Shown here: positions 17,862 through 26,414 of the stretch, in pieces
Position numbering within the stretch: the first letter of the stretch is position 1
Layout of the letters: each line of letters starts with the position of its first letter
Assembly (NCBI GenBank): GCA_902592325.1
Contig: CACJEC010000003.1
Coordinates: forward strand, 1 to 44,019
Direction of reading: 5' to 3'
DNA: 44,019 nucleotides
Source of the DNA: an uncultured Pelagibacteraceae bacterium
GTDB taxonomy: Bacteria; Pseudomonadota; Alphaproteobacteria; Pelagibacterales; Pelagibacteraceae
Position numbers and translations under genes: made by a program
The notes under the pieces: generated by a model
The model's database searches: none
What the model was told of the DNA's origin: nothing
What the model saw: only the letters and a program-made list of their open reading frames with translations

Positions 17862-19083
17862 AAAAAAAATTCCATTAATTGATCAGCATGATAAATTTGG
17901 ATTTTGGGGTGGTAAGTTTGGTGGAAGTTTTATTCCTGAAACTTTAAAAAAACCTGTAGAAGATTTGACAAAAGAATTTGAGAAACTTAGAAAAAATAAA
18001 AAATTTATTAAACAAAGAGACTATTATTTTAAAAATTATATTGGATCTCCTACCTCTTTTATAAAATTAGAGAATTTGTCTAAACATTTGGGAGGTGCTC
18101 AAATTTGGGCCAAGGTTGTTTCTGAGGCAAATGGTGGTGCACACAAAATTTATAATGCTACTGTCCATGCTTTAATATGCAAAGCAATGGGAAAAAAGTA
18201 TATTGTGGGCGATACAGGTGCAGGATACGCAGGAAAAATGCTCAGTATGGCAGCCAGAAAATTTGGTCTTAAATGTAAAATTTTTATGGGGGCGAAAGAT
18301 ATTAAGAGACAAAAACCAAACTGTGATGCAATGAAGAAGAATGGTGCTGAAATAGTTCCAGTTTATTCTGGAAGTCAAACATTAGTTGATGCAGTAAGTG
18401 AATGCATGAGATATTGGGTTTCTAATTGTGATAATACTCACATGTGTGTTGGCTCAACAGTAGGGCCTAATATTTTTGTGAAAATTTGTGGTTGGAGCAC
18501 TGCTCAAATTTCTAGAGAACTTAAAACCCAACTAAAAGATGAATTTAAAAAGATTCCAAAAAAATTAAAACTTATTAATTGTGTTGGAGGTGGAAGCTCA
18601 GCATATGGTTTTTGGAGTGAGTTTATCAATTATGATAAAAGACATATTGAATTAGTAGGAGTTGAGGCTGGAGGACCAAAAAAATCTAAACTTCATGCAG
18701 CACCTTTAAGTAGAAATGCTAAAATTGGGATTCTACATGGAGCTGCTTCTTACGTTTGCCAAAACAAAGAAGGGCAAATTCAAGAAACAGAGTCTATAAG
18801 TGCTGGATTAGATTATCCAGGTGTAAGTCCAATCCATTGTTTCTTGAAAGATACTAAAAGAGCAAGATACACTTATGCGACAGATGAAGATGCATTAAAT
18901 GCTTATCAAATGGTTACCAAATTTGAAAAACTTAATCCAAGTTTAGAGCCAAGTCACGCATTTGCTGAAGCAATAAAAATTGCTCCTAAATTAAGTAAAG
19001 ATACAATCATTATTTGTAATTCTTGTGGGGATGCATCTAAAGATAGAGATATTTTAAAAGAAAGATTAGGTAAAAAAAAATGA
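17851..19083 (+). CDS. trpB: Tryptophan synthase beta chain, highly divergent
   Basis: PLP fold-type II enzyme, 410 residues, that normally joins indole to serine. Position-by-position comparison with the Salmonella enzyme from the PLP lysine onward needs no gap for about 80 residues. The Schiff-base Lys99 (K87) is in GGAHKIYN. The catalytic Glu109 is Asp121 here (DTGAGYAG for ETGAGQHG). Arg153 and Asp321, which form the domain-closing pair, are kept, as are GGGSS and ISAGLDYPGV. The KREDL segment before the lysine, the GPHPYP segment and the SGRGDKD C-terminal motif are all altered (SEANGG, GPNIFV, SCGDASKD), and Lys167, which contacts TrpA, is Val179. It overlaps trpF by 11 and trpA by 4 bases. 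Family membership is certain; the exact substrate is less so. Confidence 0.85.
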   Translation: MKLKKKIPLIDQHDKFGFWGGKFGGSFIPETLKKPVEDLTKEFEKLRKNKKFIKQRDYYFKNYIGSPTSFIKLENLSKHLGGAQIWAKVVSEANGGAHKIYNATVHALICKAMGKKYIVGDTGAGYAGKMLSMAARKFGLKCKIFMGAKDIKRQKPNCDAMKKNGAEIVPVYSGSQTLVDAVSECMRYWVSNCDNTHMCVGSTVGPNIFVKICGWSTAQISRELKTQLKDEFKKIPKKLKLINCVGGGSSAYGFWSEFINYDKRHIELVGVEAGGPKKSKLHAAPLSRNAKIGILHGAASYVCQNKEGQIQETESISAGLDYPGVSPIHCFLKDTKRARYTYATDEDALNAYQMVTKFEKLNPSLEPSHAFAEAIKIAPKLSKDTIIICNSCGDASKDRDILKERLGKKK

Positions 19084-19880
19084 TTTCTCTTATTAAAAAA
19101 ACTTTTGAAAATACTAAAAAAGAAAATAGACCCGCATTACTTACTTATACAGTTGCTGGTGATAATACAAAAAAAAAATCATTAGAAATCTTAAAATCTA
19201 TCTCAAAATATTCTGATATTTGTGAACTAGGCTTTCCACATAACACTCCAATTGCAGATGGTGGTCAAATACAAACAAGTGCTTATAGAGCTATTAAAAA
19301 TGGCATTAAGATCAATGATGTTTTTTCAATAGCAAATCAATTCAAAAGGTTAAAAAAAAATAAGCCAATAATTTTGATGGGTTATTATAATATGATTTAT
19401 CAATACAATGAAAATAAATTTATAAATAAATGTAAAAAATCGAAAATTGATGGATTGATTGTTGTTGATTTGCCTTATCCAGAAAATAAGTCTTTTTCTT
19501 TAAGATGTAAAAAAAAGGGAATTAATTTTATTCAATTGGTCTCACCAACTACATCAAGAGAGAGGTTAACACAAATTATTAGAAATAGTCATGATATGGT
19601 TTATTACATTTCTATGCTGTCAACAACTGGTGGGAAATTGAAAGTAGCACCTAAAAAAATTCTAGAAAGATATAAAAAGATAAAGTCATTAAATAAAAAT
19701 AAAAATATTGTAATAGGTTTTGGAATAACAGAAAAAACAATCAAATCTCTTAAAAAAGCTGATGGTTTAGTTGTTGGAAGTGCAATTTGTAAAGAAATAA
19801 CAAATTCTATAAATAAAAGACAAAATGCTGTCACAAATGTTACTAATATAGTAAAAAAGTTGAGAAATAAAATTAGATGA
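19080..19880 (+). CDS. trpA: Tryptophan synthase alpha chain, divergent
   Basis: The TIM-barrel subunit that releases indole from indole-3-glycerol phosphate and channels it to TrpB. Catalytic Glu49 (CELGFP) and Asp60 (IADGG) are at exactly the Salmonella positions, GFGIT and VVGSAI make the phosphate site, and a Tyr pair precedes loop 6. Differences are PHNTP instead of PFSDP at 53-57, so the Asp56 that bridges to TrpB is Thr, and loop 6 reads SMLSTTGG in place of SRAGVTG. The length of 266 is normal. It starts within the trpB stop (ATGA) and ends within the accD start (ATGA). Confidence 0.87.
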   Translation: MISLIKKTFENTKKENRPALLTYTVAGDNTKKKSLEILKSISKYSDICELGFPHNTPIADGGQIQTSAYRAIKNGIKINDVFSIANQFKRLKKNKPIILMGYYNMIYQYNENKFINKCKKSKIDGLIVVDLPYPENKSFSLRCKKKGINFIQLVSPTTSRERLTQIIRNSHDMVYYISMLSTTGGKLKVAPKKILERYKKIKSLNKNKNIVIGFGITEKTIKSLKKADGLVVGSAICKEITNSINKRQNAVTNVTNIVKKLRNKIR

Positions 19881-20806
19881 ACTGGATTACAAAAATAATT
19901 AAAGCAGGTGAAAAAATTAAAACTGCCATACATAAAAGAGCATCAAAAGAAGAAATTGCAAATAGTGACTGGACTTCTTGTTGTAAAGGTCCAATTTTAA
20001 AAAAAGATTTGGAAAATAATTTATGGGTTTGTCCAGACTGTACCAAGCATCATAGAATTAAGCCTAAACAGAGGTTTGATATTCTATTTGGAAAAAATAA
20101 TTATGAGGTATTTAAAACACCAGTTCCAAATGATGATCCATTGGAATGGACAGACTCAAAATCTTATAAAGACAGATTAAAAAGTGCGCGGAAAAAAACT
20201 GGTCTTAATTGTGGAATGATGGTTGCTTGTGGAAATATTAATAATATTAAAGTAACTTCTGTTGCTTCTGACTTTGATTTTTTAGGTGCCTCCATGGCAT
20301 CCGCTGAAGGAGAGGCTTTTTTATATGGAATTCAACATGCTATAGAAAATAACACTCCTTTTATTTGTGTAAGTGCGGGTGGAGGTATGAGAATGATGGA
20401 AAGTTTAATATCATTATCTCAAATGACCAGAACCACACTAGCTATAAACGAGCTTAAAAGTAAAAATCTTCCATATCTTGTTTTAATAACAGATCCAACT
20501 GCTGGAGGTATCACTGCATCTTATGCAATGTTAGGTGATATTCATATTGCTGAGCCAGGATCATTAATTGCTTTTGCTGGTAAAAGAGTAATTCAAGGAA
20601 CTGTTAAAGAGGAACTACCTGAAAATTTTCAAACAAGTGAATATGTTGAAAAAACAGGTTTTGTTGATTTAATTGTTGAAAGAAAAGATTTAGTTGAAAA
20701 GATTGGAACTTTATTATCAATATTGTTAAAGAAAAATTCTGCTATAAACTCTGAAGAAAATGAACCTTCAGAAGATAGTCAATCGCTTACAAAAGCTGCA
20801 TCCTAA
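19877..20806 (+). CDS. accD: Acetyl-CoA carboxylase carboxyltransferase subunit beta
   Basis: With AccA transfers carboxyl from biotin to acetyl-CoA, the committed step of fatty acid synthesis. The crotonase-like core is clear: DFDFLGASMASAEGE, SAGGGMRMMES, DPTAGGITASYAMLGD and the oxyanion-forming glycines. The N-terminal zinc ribbon is unusual: the first pair reads Cys35-Cys36 directly, where the family has Cys-x-x-Cys, while the second pair (Cys52, Cys55) is normal. The 309-residue length is typical. It overlaps trpA by 4 bases and folC by 47 bases; accD-folC is a widespread pairing. Confidence 0.95.
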   Translation: MNWITKIIKAGEKIKTAIHKRASKEEIANSDWTSCCKGPILKKDLENNLWVCPDCTKHHRIKPKQRFDILFGKNNYEVFKTPVPNDDPLEWTDSKSYKDRLKSARKKTGLNCGMMVACGNINNIKVTSVASDFDFLGASMASAEGEAFLYGIQHAIENNTPFICVSAGGGMRMMESLISLSQMTRTTLAINELKSKNLPYLVLITDPTAGGITASYAMLGDIHIAEPGSLIAFAGKRVIQGTVKEELPENFQTSEYVEKTGFVDLIVERKDLVEKIGTLLSILLKKNSAINSEENEPSEDSQSLTKAAS

Positions 20807-22025
20807 AGAAATAGATCTTAGTTTAGATCGTATAAAAAAACTCTGTAAAAAATTAGGTAACCCTCAAGATAAAATTAAAGCGATATCTGTAGTTGGAACT
20901 AACGGCAAGAACAGTACAATAAGTGCAATGTTTTCTATTTTAAAAGAAGCTAATATAAAATGTAATGTTTATACTAGTCCTCATATTTTAAAAATAAATG
21001 AAAGATTTGTCTTTAATAATAAAGAATTAAGCGATGATGAATTAGCTAATTTATTTGAAGAAGTAGAAAAAGTTAATGATAACAATCAAATTACTTTATT
21101 TGAACTTTTATCAGCTTGTTTTTTTTACAAAGCTGCTCAATATCCAAATAATATAAACCTGGTAGAGGCAGGACTTTTTTTTAGATTTGATGCAACTAAT
21201 ATATTCCAAAAAAATCTAGCTAGTGTAGTAACTTCTATAAGTAAAGACCACCTTGATTGGTTACCAAAAAATCATAGAACTATTGAAAGAATTGTCTTTG
21301 AAAAAACGTCAGCATTACCCAACTCAAACATTATAATTGCTAAACAAAGTACTAAAGAAACTATGGATTATATAAAAAACACGATCTCTGAAAAAACTTC
21401 TAATAAATTATTTTTCAATGAGAATTTTAGTTACTCAGTTAGTGAAAATGATTTCTTTTACTATGAAGATGAATTAGGTGGTCTGAAACTTCCAATGCCA
21501 AATGTTCTAGGTCAATTCCAATTAGAAAATATATCAACAGCAATAGCGACTCTTAGAAGTTTAGATATTGGTATCAAAAATGAGTACATTCAAAGTGGAA
21601 TTAAAAAGATATCTACCTTAGCAAGACTTCAAGAAATTAAATCTGGAAAATTAAAAGAATTAGTTAAAAATAATAAATTAATAATTGATGGAAGTCATAA
21701 TGAAGATGGAGCAAGAGTGCTAAATGAATATCTTCAAATCTTGGATTGTAACAAGCATATTATTATTGGAATGATGGCAAACAAAGAACATGAAAAATAT
21801 ATTAGTTACTTTAAGGATATTTCATCAATAACTACTATAGATCTAAAGACTCAACCTAATTCTATTAGTGGTAAAGATTTAAAAGAGAAATTTAAAAATT
21901 TATCGAATGTTCAGTATCAACCAGATGTAAAACAAGCAATTAAATCTATAGATTTAAAAGAAGGTGATCTTTTATTAATTACAGGATCTTTATACGGTGC
22001 TGCTGAAATATTAAATTTAAATTAG
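20760..22025 (+). CDS. folC: Folylpolyglutamate / dihydrofolate synthase
   Basis: Mur-ligase-family enzyme that adds glutamate to folates. The conserved opening RLQKLHPKEIDLSLDRI begins at residue 9, so the 47-base overlap with accD appears real rather than a start error. The P-loop at 46-53 reads GTNGKNST, with Asn in place of the usual Gly after the Lys. Further motifs are TSPHILKINERF, SISKDHLDWL (with the metal-binding His) and IDGSHNEDGAR. The 421 residues match the family. Its last 4 bases overlap the convergent thioredoxin gene. Confidence 0.94.
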   Translation: MNLQKIVNRLQKLHPKEIDLSLDRIKKLCKKLGNPQDKIKAISVVGTNGKNSTISAMFSILKEANIKCNVYTSPHILKINERFVFNNKELSDDELANLFEEVEKVNDNNQITLFELLSACFFYKAAQYPNNINLVEAGLFFRFDATNIFQKNLASVVTSISKDHLDWLPKNHRTIERIVFEKTSALPNSNIIIAKQSTKETMDYIKNTISEKTSNKLFFNENFSYSVSENDFFYYEDELGGLKLPMPNVLGQFQLENISTAIATLRSLDIGIKNEYIQSGIKKISTLARLQEIKSGKLKELVKNNKLIIDGSHNEDGARVLNEYLQILDCNKHIIIGMMANKEHEKYISYFKDISSITTIDLKTQPNSISGKDLKEKFKNLSNVQYQPDVKQAIKSIDLKEGDLLLITGSLYGAAEILNLN

Positions 22026-22339
22026 ATATTTTTATCTAAAAATTCTTTCATGTGGCTTTCGGGAACTCCACCAACTTTTCTGTCCACCTCAACACCTTTT
22101 TTGTAGACTATAACAGTTGGAACTCCACGAATTCCAGCCGCACTTCCAGTATTTATTCCACCATCTTCAATATCTGCATAATAAAAACCAGCCTTGTCTT
22201 TAAATTCACCCGCTAATTTATCCATAACAGGTTTTAAAGCTTTACAAGGACCACACCATGCAGCAGAGAATTGTATAACTGATACGTCTTCTTTTTTGAT
22301 TTTATTTTCAAAATCTTCATCTTTGAAATCTATAAGCAT
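22022..22339 (-). CDS. trxA: Thioredoxin
   Basis: Small cytoplasmic disulfide reductase, 105 residues. The active site Trp28-Cys-Gly-Pro-Cys32 lies in SAAWCGPCKALKPV, and the cis-proline is in GVPTVIVYKKG. No signal peptide is seen, so it should be a cytoplasmic thioredoxin fed by thioredoxin reductase. It follows sbcB on the same strand after about 66 bases and may have its own promoter there. It overlaps the folC stop by 4 bases in a tail-to-tail arrangement. Confidence 0.94.
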   Translation of the reverse strand: MLIDFKDEDFENKIKKEDVSVIQFSAAWCGPCKALKPVMDKLAGEFKDKAGFYYADIEDGGINTGSAAGIRGVPTVIVYKKGVEVDRKVGGVPESHMKEFLDKNI

Positions 22340-22405
22340 AAATTGGATATAATTGATTCAATAAAATTTTCAATGGTCAAAAAGAACTTTTTTCTTTCAA
22401 TCAAA

Positions 22406-23854
22406 TTATGCATCTGAATATTTTTGCTCTAAATTCATCACATAATCGTTAATTCCATCAAGAAATTTTAACTTTTCATCGACCGTTTTAAATGAAAACA
22501 TCTTATCCTCATTTTCTCTAATTTCATCACACTCAGAATAGAAAGCTGAAACTGTCCACCATTTCTCTTTATTAGTACTTAAAATTCTAGAGGCTATTCT
22601 TCTTTTTATTTTTTTGTGAATATCTTTTGGTAGAATTTCTGGAGCCTCATTATATATCAGACTATGACCAAAAGTTACCAATCTATCATCTTTAAACTTA
22701 TCTAATAAAGCCAGTCGCTCTTTCCATTCTAAAGAGTGAAATTTTTCGAATAATGGAACATCTTTGTTAAATGTATCAAAACCTCCAGAATAAATTGTCT
22801 CCTCTGGTTCAGCATCTTCTTGTGATCCTGTTTCAATTTTTTCTTCTGCAGCTTCTTTTAAAATATTACATATATCTTGAGAAAATTTTTCATTTGATTT
22901 CATTAATTCTGCTCTTTTGTTTAGTAAATTAATTCCAATTTTCTTGTAAGGATCTACCTTTAAACCTAAACTTTTATCTAAAATTATAGGAGCTTTATTA
23001 GATTTAATTGTTTTATAAAAACGAGGTGATTTTTTCATTTCTTTTTTTAAATCTTGATAATTAAGTTTTTGAAGCTCTTCTATGTTTGCGGATAAATTTA
23101 CCACTTGTCCCCATTTATAAACTGGATGCATCCATGAATTAGGGTGTAAGGGTGCAACTAAAAATAAATAGTTTTTACCAAAAAAATTTTCATTAATTGT
23201 AAACATTTTTTCTTGTTTGATTAAATTTTCAACTACAACCTTGCTCTTGGTTTTTATATATTCATGCCATAAATCGTGCTGTTTATTTTTTAACAATCTA
23301 AGAACCTTTACAGTTAATTCAGTATCAAAAAGAGCCCCGTGAGCTCCCGAGGAATCAAAGCCATTGAGTCTTGCTAGCGACTCTAATTTCATAGATTTAT
23401 TTCCTTTAGGATTAAGCTCAGTTTTTAGAACATTTTCATCAATAGCAAATGCTGCTTTGATCATATTTAATGCATCATGCCTTGAGTTACCCTCTGTATT
23501 AATCAAATATGGCTTTCTTAATGATTTAAAAAACTCTCGTCTAAGAATTTCATCATCAAATCCGATTGAGCTAAATCCCATAAAAGTTGCAGGTGACCAT
23601 TCACGAAATTTTTTCTCTACTTGAGCAATCATTTGGTAATGACTCAAGTTGCCCTTAGTAATCAAATCAACATTTGATTTATTTATACATAAAGCAGTTG
23701 CTGAAGGAACTCTATCTTGTGGCATTCTACATCTGGCTGTAAATCTATCTTTCTCATTAAAATTTTCATCTAATAAAATAGCACCGATCTCAATCATGGT
23801 GGCCCAATCTAATTGAGCAGAGTCTGTTTCGATGTCCCAAACTACATAATTCAA
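22406..23854 (-). CDS. sbcB: Exodeoxyribonuclease I
   Basis: Single-strand-specific 3'-5' DNA exonuclease used in recombination and mismatch repair. The N-terminal DEDDh domain is recognised from Asp7/Glu9 in VVWDIETDS, the segment GFSSIGFDDEILRREFF (ExoII), and HGALFDTELT (ExoIII His and Asp). The ExoI-specific regions follow: FLVAPLHPNSW and the SH3-like and helical C-terminal parts ending in WWTVSAFYSEC. The length of 482 is close to that of E. coli (475). Its start overlaps the stop of the upstream PD-(D/E)XK gene by 4 bases, which implies coupled expression. Confidence 0.9.
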   Translation of the reverse strand: MNYVVWDIETDSAQLDWATMIEIGAILLDENFNEKDRFTARCRMPQDRVPSATALCINKSNVDLITKGNLSHYQMIAQVEKKFREWSPATFMGFSSIGFDDEILRREFFKSLRKPYLINTEGNSRHDALNMIKAAFAIDENVLKTELNPKGNKSMKLESLARLNGFDSSGAHGALFDTELTVKVLRLLKNKQHDLWHEYIKTKSKVVVENLIKQEKMFTINENFFGKNYLFLVAPLHPNSWMHPVYKWGQVVNLSANIEELQKLNYQDLKKEMKKSPRFYKTIKSNKAPIILDKSLGLKVDPYKKIGINLLNKRAELMKSNEKFSQDICNILKEAAEEKIETGSQEDAEPEETIYSGGFDTFNKDVPLFEKFHSLEWKERLALLDKFKDDRLVTFGHSLIYNEAPEILPKDIHKKIKRRIASRILSTNKEKWWTVSAFYSECDEIRENEDKMFSFKTVDEKLKFLDGINDYVMNLEQKYSDA

Positions 23855-24537
23855 TTTATAATCCTCTGTGAATAAAATTGTTCGACCTTTTCTAAAAATT
23901 GGTTTTGATAATTTAATAATCTTTCGCCTTCAACCAAGAATCTTTGAAAAATATTTTCTTTAGTGCATAAAAGAATTACAACTTGAGTTATGTTTGAGCT
24001 GTGAACTTTATTATGAGCTAATGAATATGCTGCACATTGTAAATAATAATCATCAATCCACTCATCTTTTTTAGGTTTGTTACTTTGTTTAAAATCTATA
24101 ATAGTCTCTTTATTTTCATAAATGCCAATACAATCTGCAGCACCTGCATATTTTCCAGGATAATATAATGTTGCTTCACAACCCCAAATCTCACTTAATT
24201 TATCTCTAAGTCCCTTTTCTATTATTTGATCTGCCATCATTTTTTCACGAGTATTGTCCCCGAGTAAATCCATATTCAATTTTCCAAGCAAAAATTTTTC
24301 TAAATAGTCATGCATAGAACTTCCGCGACTAGTTGCTTCTCTTGAAATAATTTCGGCTTGTTTGTGACCAACTCTATTTTTCCATTTGGCTAGTTTTGCT
24401 TTTTTTTCTTCAGATTCTGTTGCTTTTAATATTGTTGTTACTGAGGGTAGGTTTTCCTCATTTACTGAATAGTGTCTAGAGCCTTGTACGATTGATCTTG
24501 TAGATTTAGGATAAACAAATTTATTATTCCATTGCAT
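23851..24537 (-). CDS. PD-(D/E)XK nuclease, MGME1/RecB-like
   Basis: Putative DNA exonuclease. Features are SVTTILKAT near the start, GSSMHDYLEKF with a helix-borne metal ligand, ADCIGIYENKETIIDFKQS carrying the catalytic Asp...Asp-x-Lys, and the QCAAYSLAH motif that follows the core in this superfamily. The layout resembles mitochondrial MGME1 and phage/RecB-type nucleases. I place the start at 24537 (228 residues, M-Q-W-N-N). An upstream ATG at 24606 would add 23 hydrophobic residues read within the end of rmuC and is less likely. It is flanked by rmuC and sbcB in one operon. Confidence 0.78.
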   Translation of the reverse strand: MQWNNKFVYPKSTRSIVQGSRHYSVNEENLPSVTTILKATESEEKKAKLAKWKNRVGHKQAEIISREATSRGSSMHDYLEKFLLGKLNMDLLGDNTREKMMADQIIEKGLRDKLSEIWGCEATLYYPGKYAGAADCIGIYENKETIIDFKQSNKPKKDEWIDDYYLQCAAYSLAHNKVHSSNITQVVILLCTKENIFQRFLVEGERLLNYQNQFLEKVEQFYSQRIIN

Positions 24538-24574
24538 GTGATTTCTTATAATCGGTATTATTGAAAAAAAGAAA

Positions 24575-25678
24575 TTAATTTTTAAGTTGTTTATTTCTCT
24601 CAACAAATTTTTCTACATTTTCTGTTTGTACAGCTTTCTCAACCTGCTCGGGATCTTTTATGTTTTCTAAAGTTCTACTAATTGATCTCGCATCAGTCCC
24701 AAATTTATCAACTACTGTTATAGCTTCTTCTAATTTTTTTCTAAGTGTAATAATATTATCAAAATGTTTTCCAAATCTAGTAGTGATATTTTTAAGGTGA
24801 TTGTATATTTCTGTGGCACCTTTTTGAACTTTCAATGATTGAAAACCCATATGTAAGGATTGTAAATAAGCTGAAAGAGTATTAGGCCCACAAATTACTA
24901 TTTTATATTTTTTCATTAATTCTTGAGTTAATAATTCTTTAGTACTTGGGTCTTGATATTCAGTTAATTCTTTATAAAGACTTTCTGTTGGTGCATACAC
25001 TATTGCAAAATCTGTTGTTTTAGGTGGCACTATATATTTTTCCATTACACTTTTAGCTTTAGCTTTAAAAGCACTTGCTAATTTTGTTCTAGCGTCGGCA
25101 ACCGCTTTTTTATCATCTGCATCATAAGCATTTGTGATCGCTTTAAACTTTTCAACTGGAAAATGAGAGTCTACTGAAACTAAAACATCACCTTGAAGTT
25201 TAATCGCAAATTCTACATTTTCACTTGTATCCTCTTTCATCTTTACGTTTGTCATAAATTGAGATGCTGGTAACAAGTCTTTAATTAAAGCATCCAAAGA
25301 ATATTCAGCGAGTGTTCCATATTTTTTAACACCTGCTAAAATTTTGGTAATGCTCTCTTGGCTTTGATTTAATAACTGTACTTGTTGGTTAAAATTACCA
25401 ACCTTTTCATCAACCTTAGTAAGGGCCTCAGTCATATCTTTTGTAACTCCAGTTGATAAAGCATTGAAGGAAGTCGACATTGTTCCAAGTGAGGTATTAA
25501 TAGTATTATTTAATGTATCTTTTAATCTAACTATTTCAGTTTTTAAATTAGCTATTTCTTCTGCCTCTTGATTTTCATTTTTATCTTTGGGTTTTGATCT
25601 CAAATTCAAGTATAAAATACCTAAGGTCGCGCTAAGCAAAAAAATTAATATAACTAATAGAATCGTATCCATATGCAC
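24575..25678 (-). CDS. rmuC: RmuC-family DNA recombination protein
   Basis: Membrane-anchored predicted nuclease-like protein; RmuC limits recombination at inverted repeats in E. coli. Residues about 5-24 form a transmembrane helix, followed by a long coiled coil (about 35-115, rich in Lys/Glu/Thr heptads). The RmuC core then runs from SLDALIKDLLP through VSVDSHFPVEKF and FAIVYAPTESLYKEL to ISRTLENIKDPE. The length of 367 is at the short end. A second ATG two codons in (25672) is an equally good start. It lies 47 bases downstream of hisG on the same strand. Confidence 0.9.
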   Translation of the reverse strand: MHMDTILLVILIFLLSATLGILYLNLRSKPKDKNENQEAEEIANLKTEIVRLKDTLNNTINTSLGTMSTSFNALSTGVTKDMTEALTKVDEKVGNFNQQVQLLNQSQESITKILAGVKKYGTLAEYSLDALIKDLLPASQFMTNVKMKEDTSENVEFAIKLQGDVLVSVDSHFPVEKFKAITNAYDADDKKAVADARTKLASAFKAKAKSVMEKYIVPPKTTDFAIVYAPTESLYKELTEYQDPSTKELLTQELMKKYKIVICGPNTLSAYLQSLHMGFQSLKVQKGATEIYNHLKNITTRFGKHFDNIITLRKKLEEAITVVDKFGTDARSISRTLENIKDPEQVEKAVQTENVEKFVERNKQLKN

Positions 25679-25725
25679 AAAGATATACGTGATTTTTTAA
25701 ATTACAAATTTATTTTAAAGAAAAA

Positions 25726-26412
25726 TTATTTAGAAAGTAAATGAATTAATTTCTTAAATCCTTTTTTTTTTGAATTTTTCTTTGAAGTAAGAATACATGC
25801 TTGAGACTTAAGAATTTTACCATCTTTTAAAACTCTCAAATTATTTGCTTTTAATGTTTCTCCTGTAGAACTAATGTCAGAAATTAATTCTGCTGATCCT
25901 GTAAAAGGATATGCTTCAGTCGCCCCGAGGCTATCAACCAATCTGAATTGAGTAACACCTTTTGAAAATAAAAATTCTCTTGTTAAATTTGGATACTTGG
26001 TTGCAACCCTTAATCTTTTTCTCTTTTTATCTCTAAATTCAAATGCAATTTCCTCAAGATCAGCTATTGTTTGAACATCAATCCATGGGTCAGGAATAGC
26101 AATAACCAAATTAGCTTTTCCAAAATTATATTTTTTTACAACATTTATTTTTTTTTGATTATTAATTTCACTTTCTTTATATAAATCAAAACCTGAAAAA
26201 CCAATATCTAAAGAATTATCACCAAGTCTCTCTATAATTTCTCTTGCATGTAAATATAAAATTTTGATATTTTTTTTATTTTTAATTGAGCCGATTAAAT
26301 CTCTCTCCCCTCTTTCTGAAATCAAACTCAATCTCTTCTTTTTAAAAATTTTTAAAACATCCTTTCTTAATCTGCCTTTACTTGGAATTCCTATATTTAT
26401 TATATTATCCAT
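25726..26412 (-). CDS. hisG: ATP phosphoribosyltransferase, short form
   Basis: Catalytic subunit of the first step of histidine synthesis. At 228 residues it is the short HisG form that lacks the histidine-sensing C-terminal domain and needs HisZ. Seen are IGIPSKGRLRKDV at the N-terminus, IGFSGFDLYKES and the PRPP-binding loop ATEAYPFTGSAELISDI. The start lies 2 bases after the hisZ stop, so the two subunits are encoded together. Feedback by histidine is expected to act through HisZ. Confidence 0.94.
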   Translation of the reverse strand: MDNIINIGIPSKGRLRKDVLKIFKKKRLSLISERGERDLIGSIKNKKNIKILYLHAREIIERLGDNSLDIGFSGFDLYKESEINNQKKINVVKKYNFGKANLVIAIPDPWIDVQTIADLEEIAFEFRDKKRKRLRVATKYPNLTREFLFSKGVTQFRLVDSLGATEAYPFTGSAELISDISSTGETLKANNLRVLKDGKILKSQACILTSKKNSKKKGFKKLIHLLSK

Positions 26413-26414
26413 AA

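Noticed and set aside
22346-22373. trxA promoter (TTGAAA-16-TATATC, minus strand)
   Set aside because: The implied start of transcription would fall on the ATG itself; the match could be chance in AT-rich sequence.
24538-24606. Upstream ATG adding a hydrophobic N-terminus to the PD-(D/E)XK nuclease
   Set aside because: It overlaps the end of rmuC and the added residues look like an out-of-frame reading of that gene; a signal peptide makes no sense for this nuclease.
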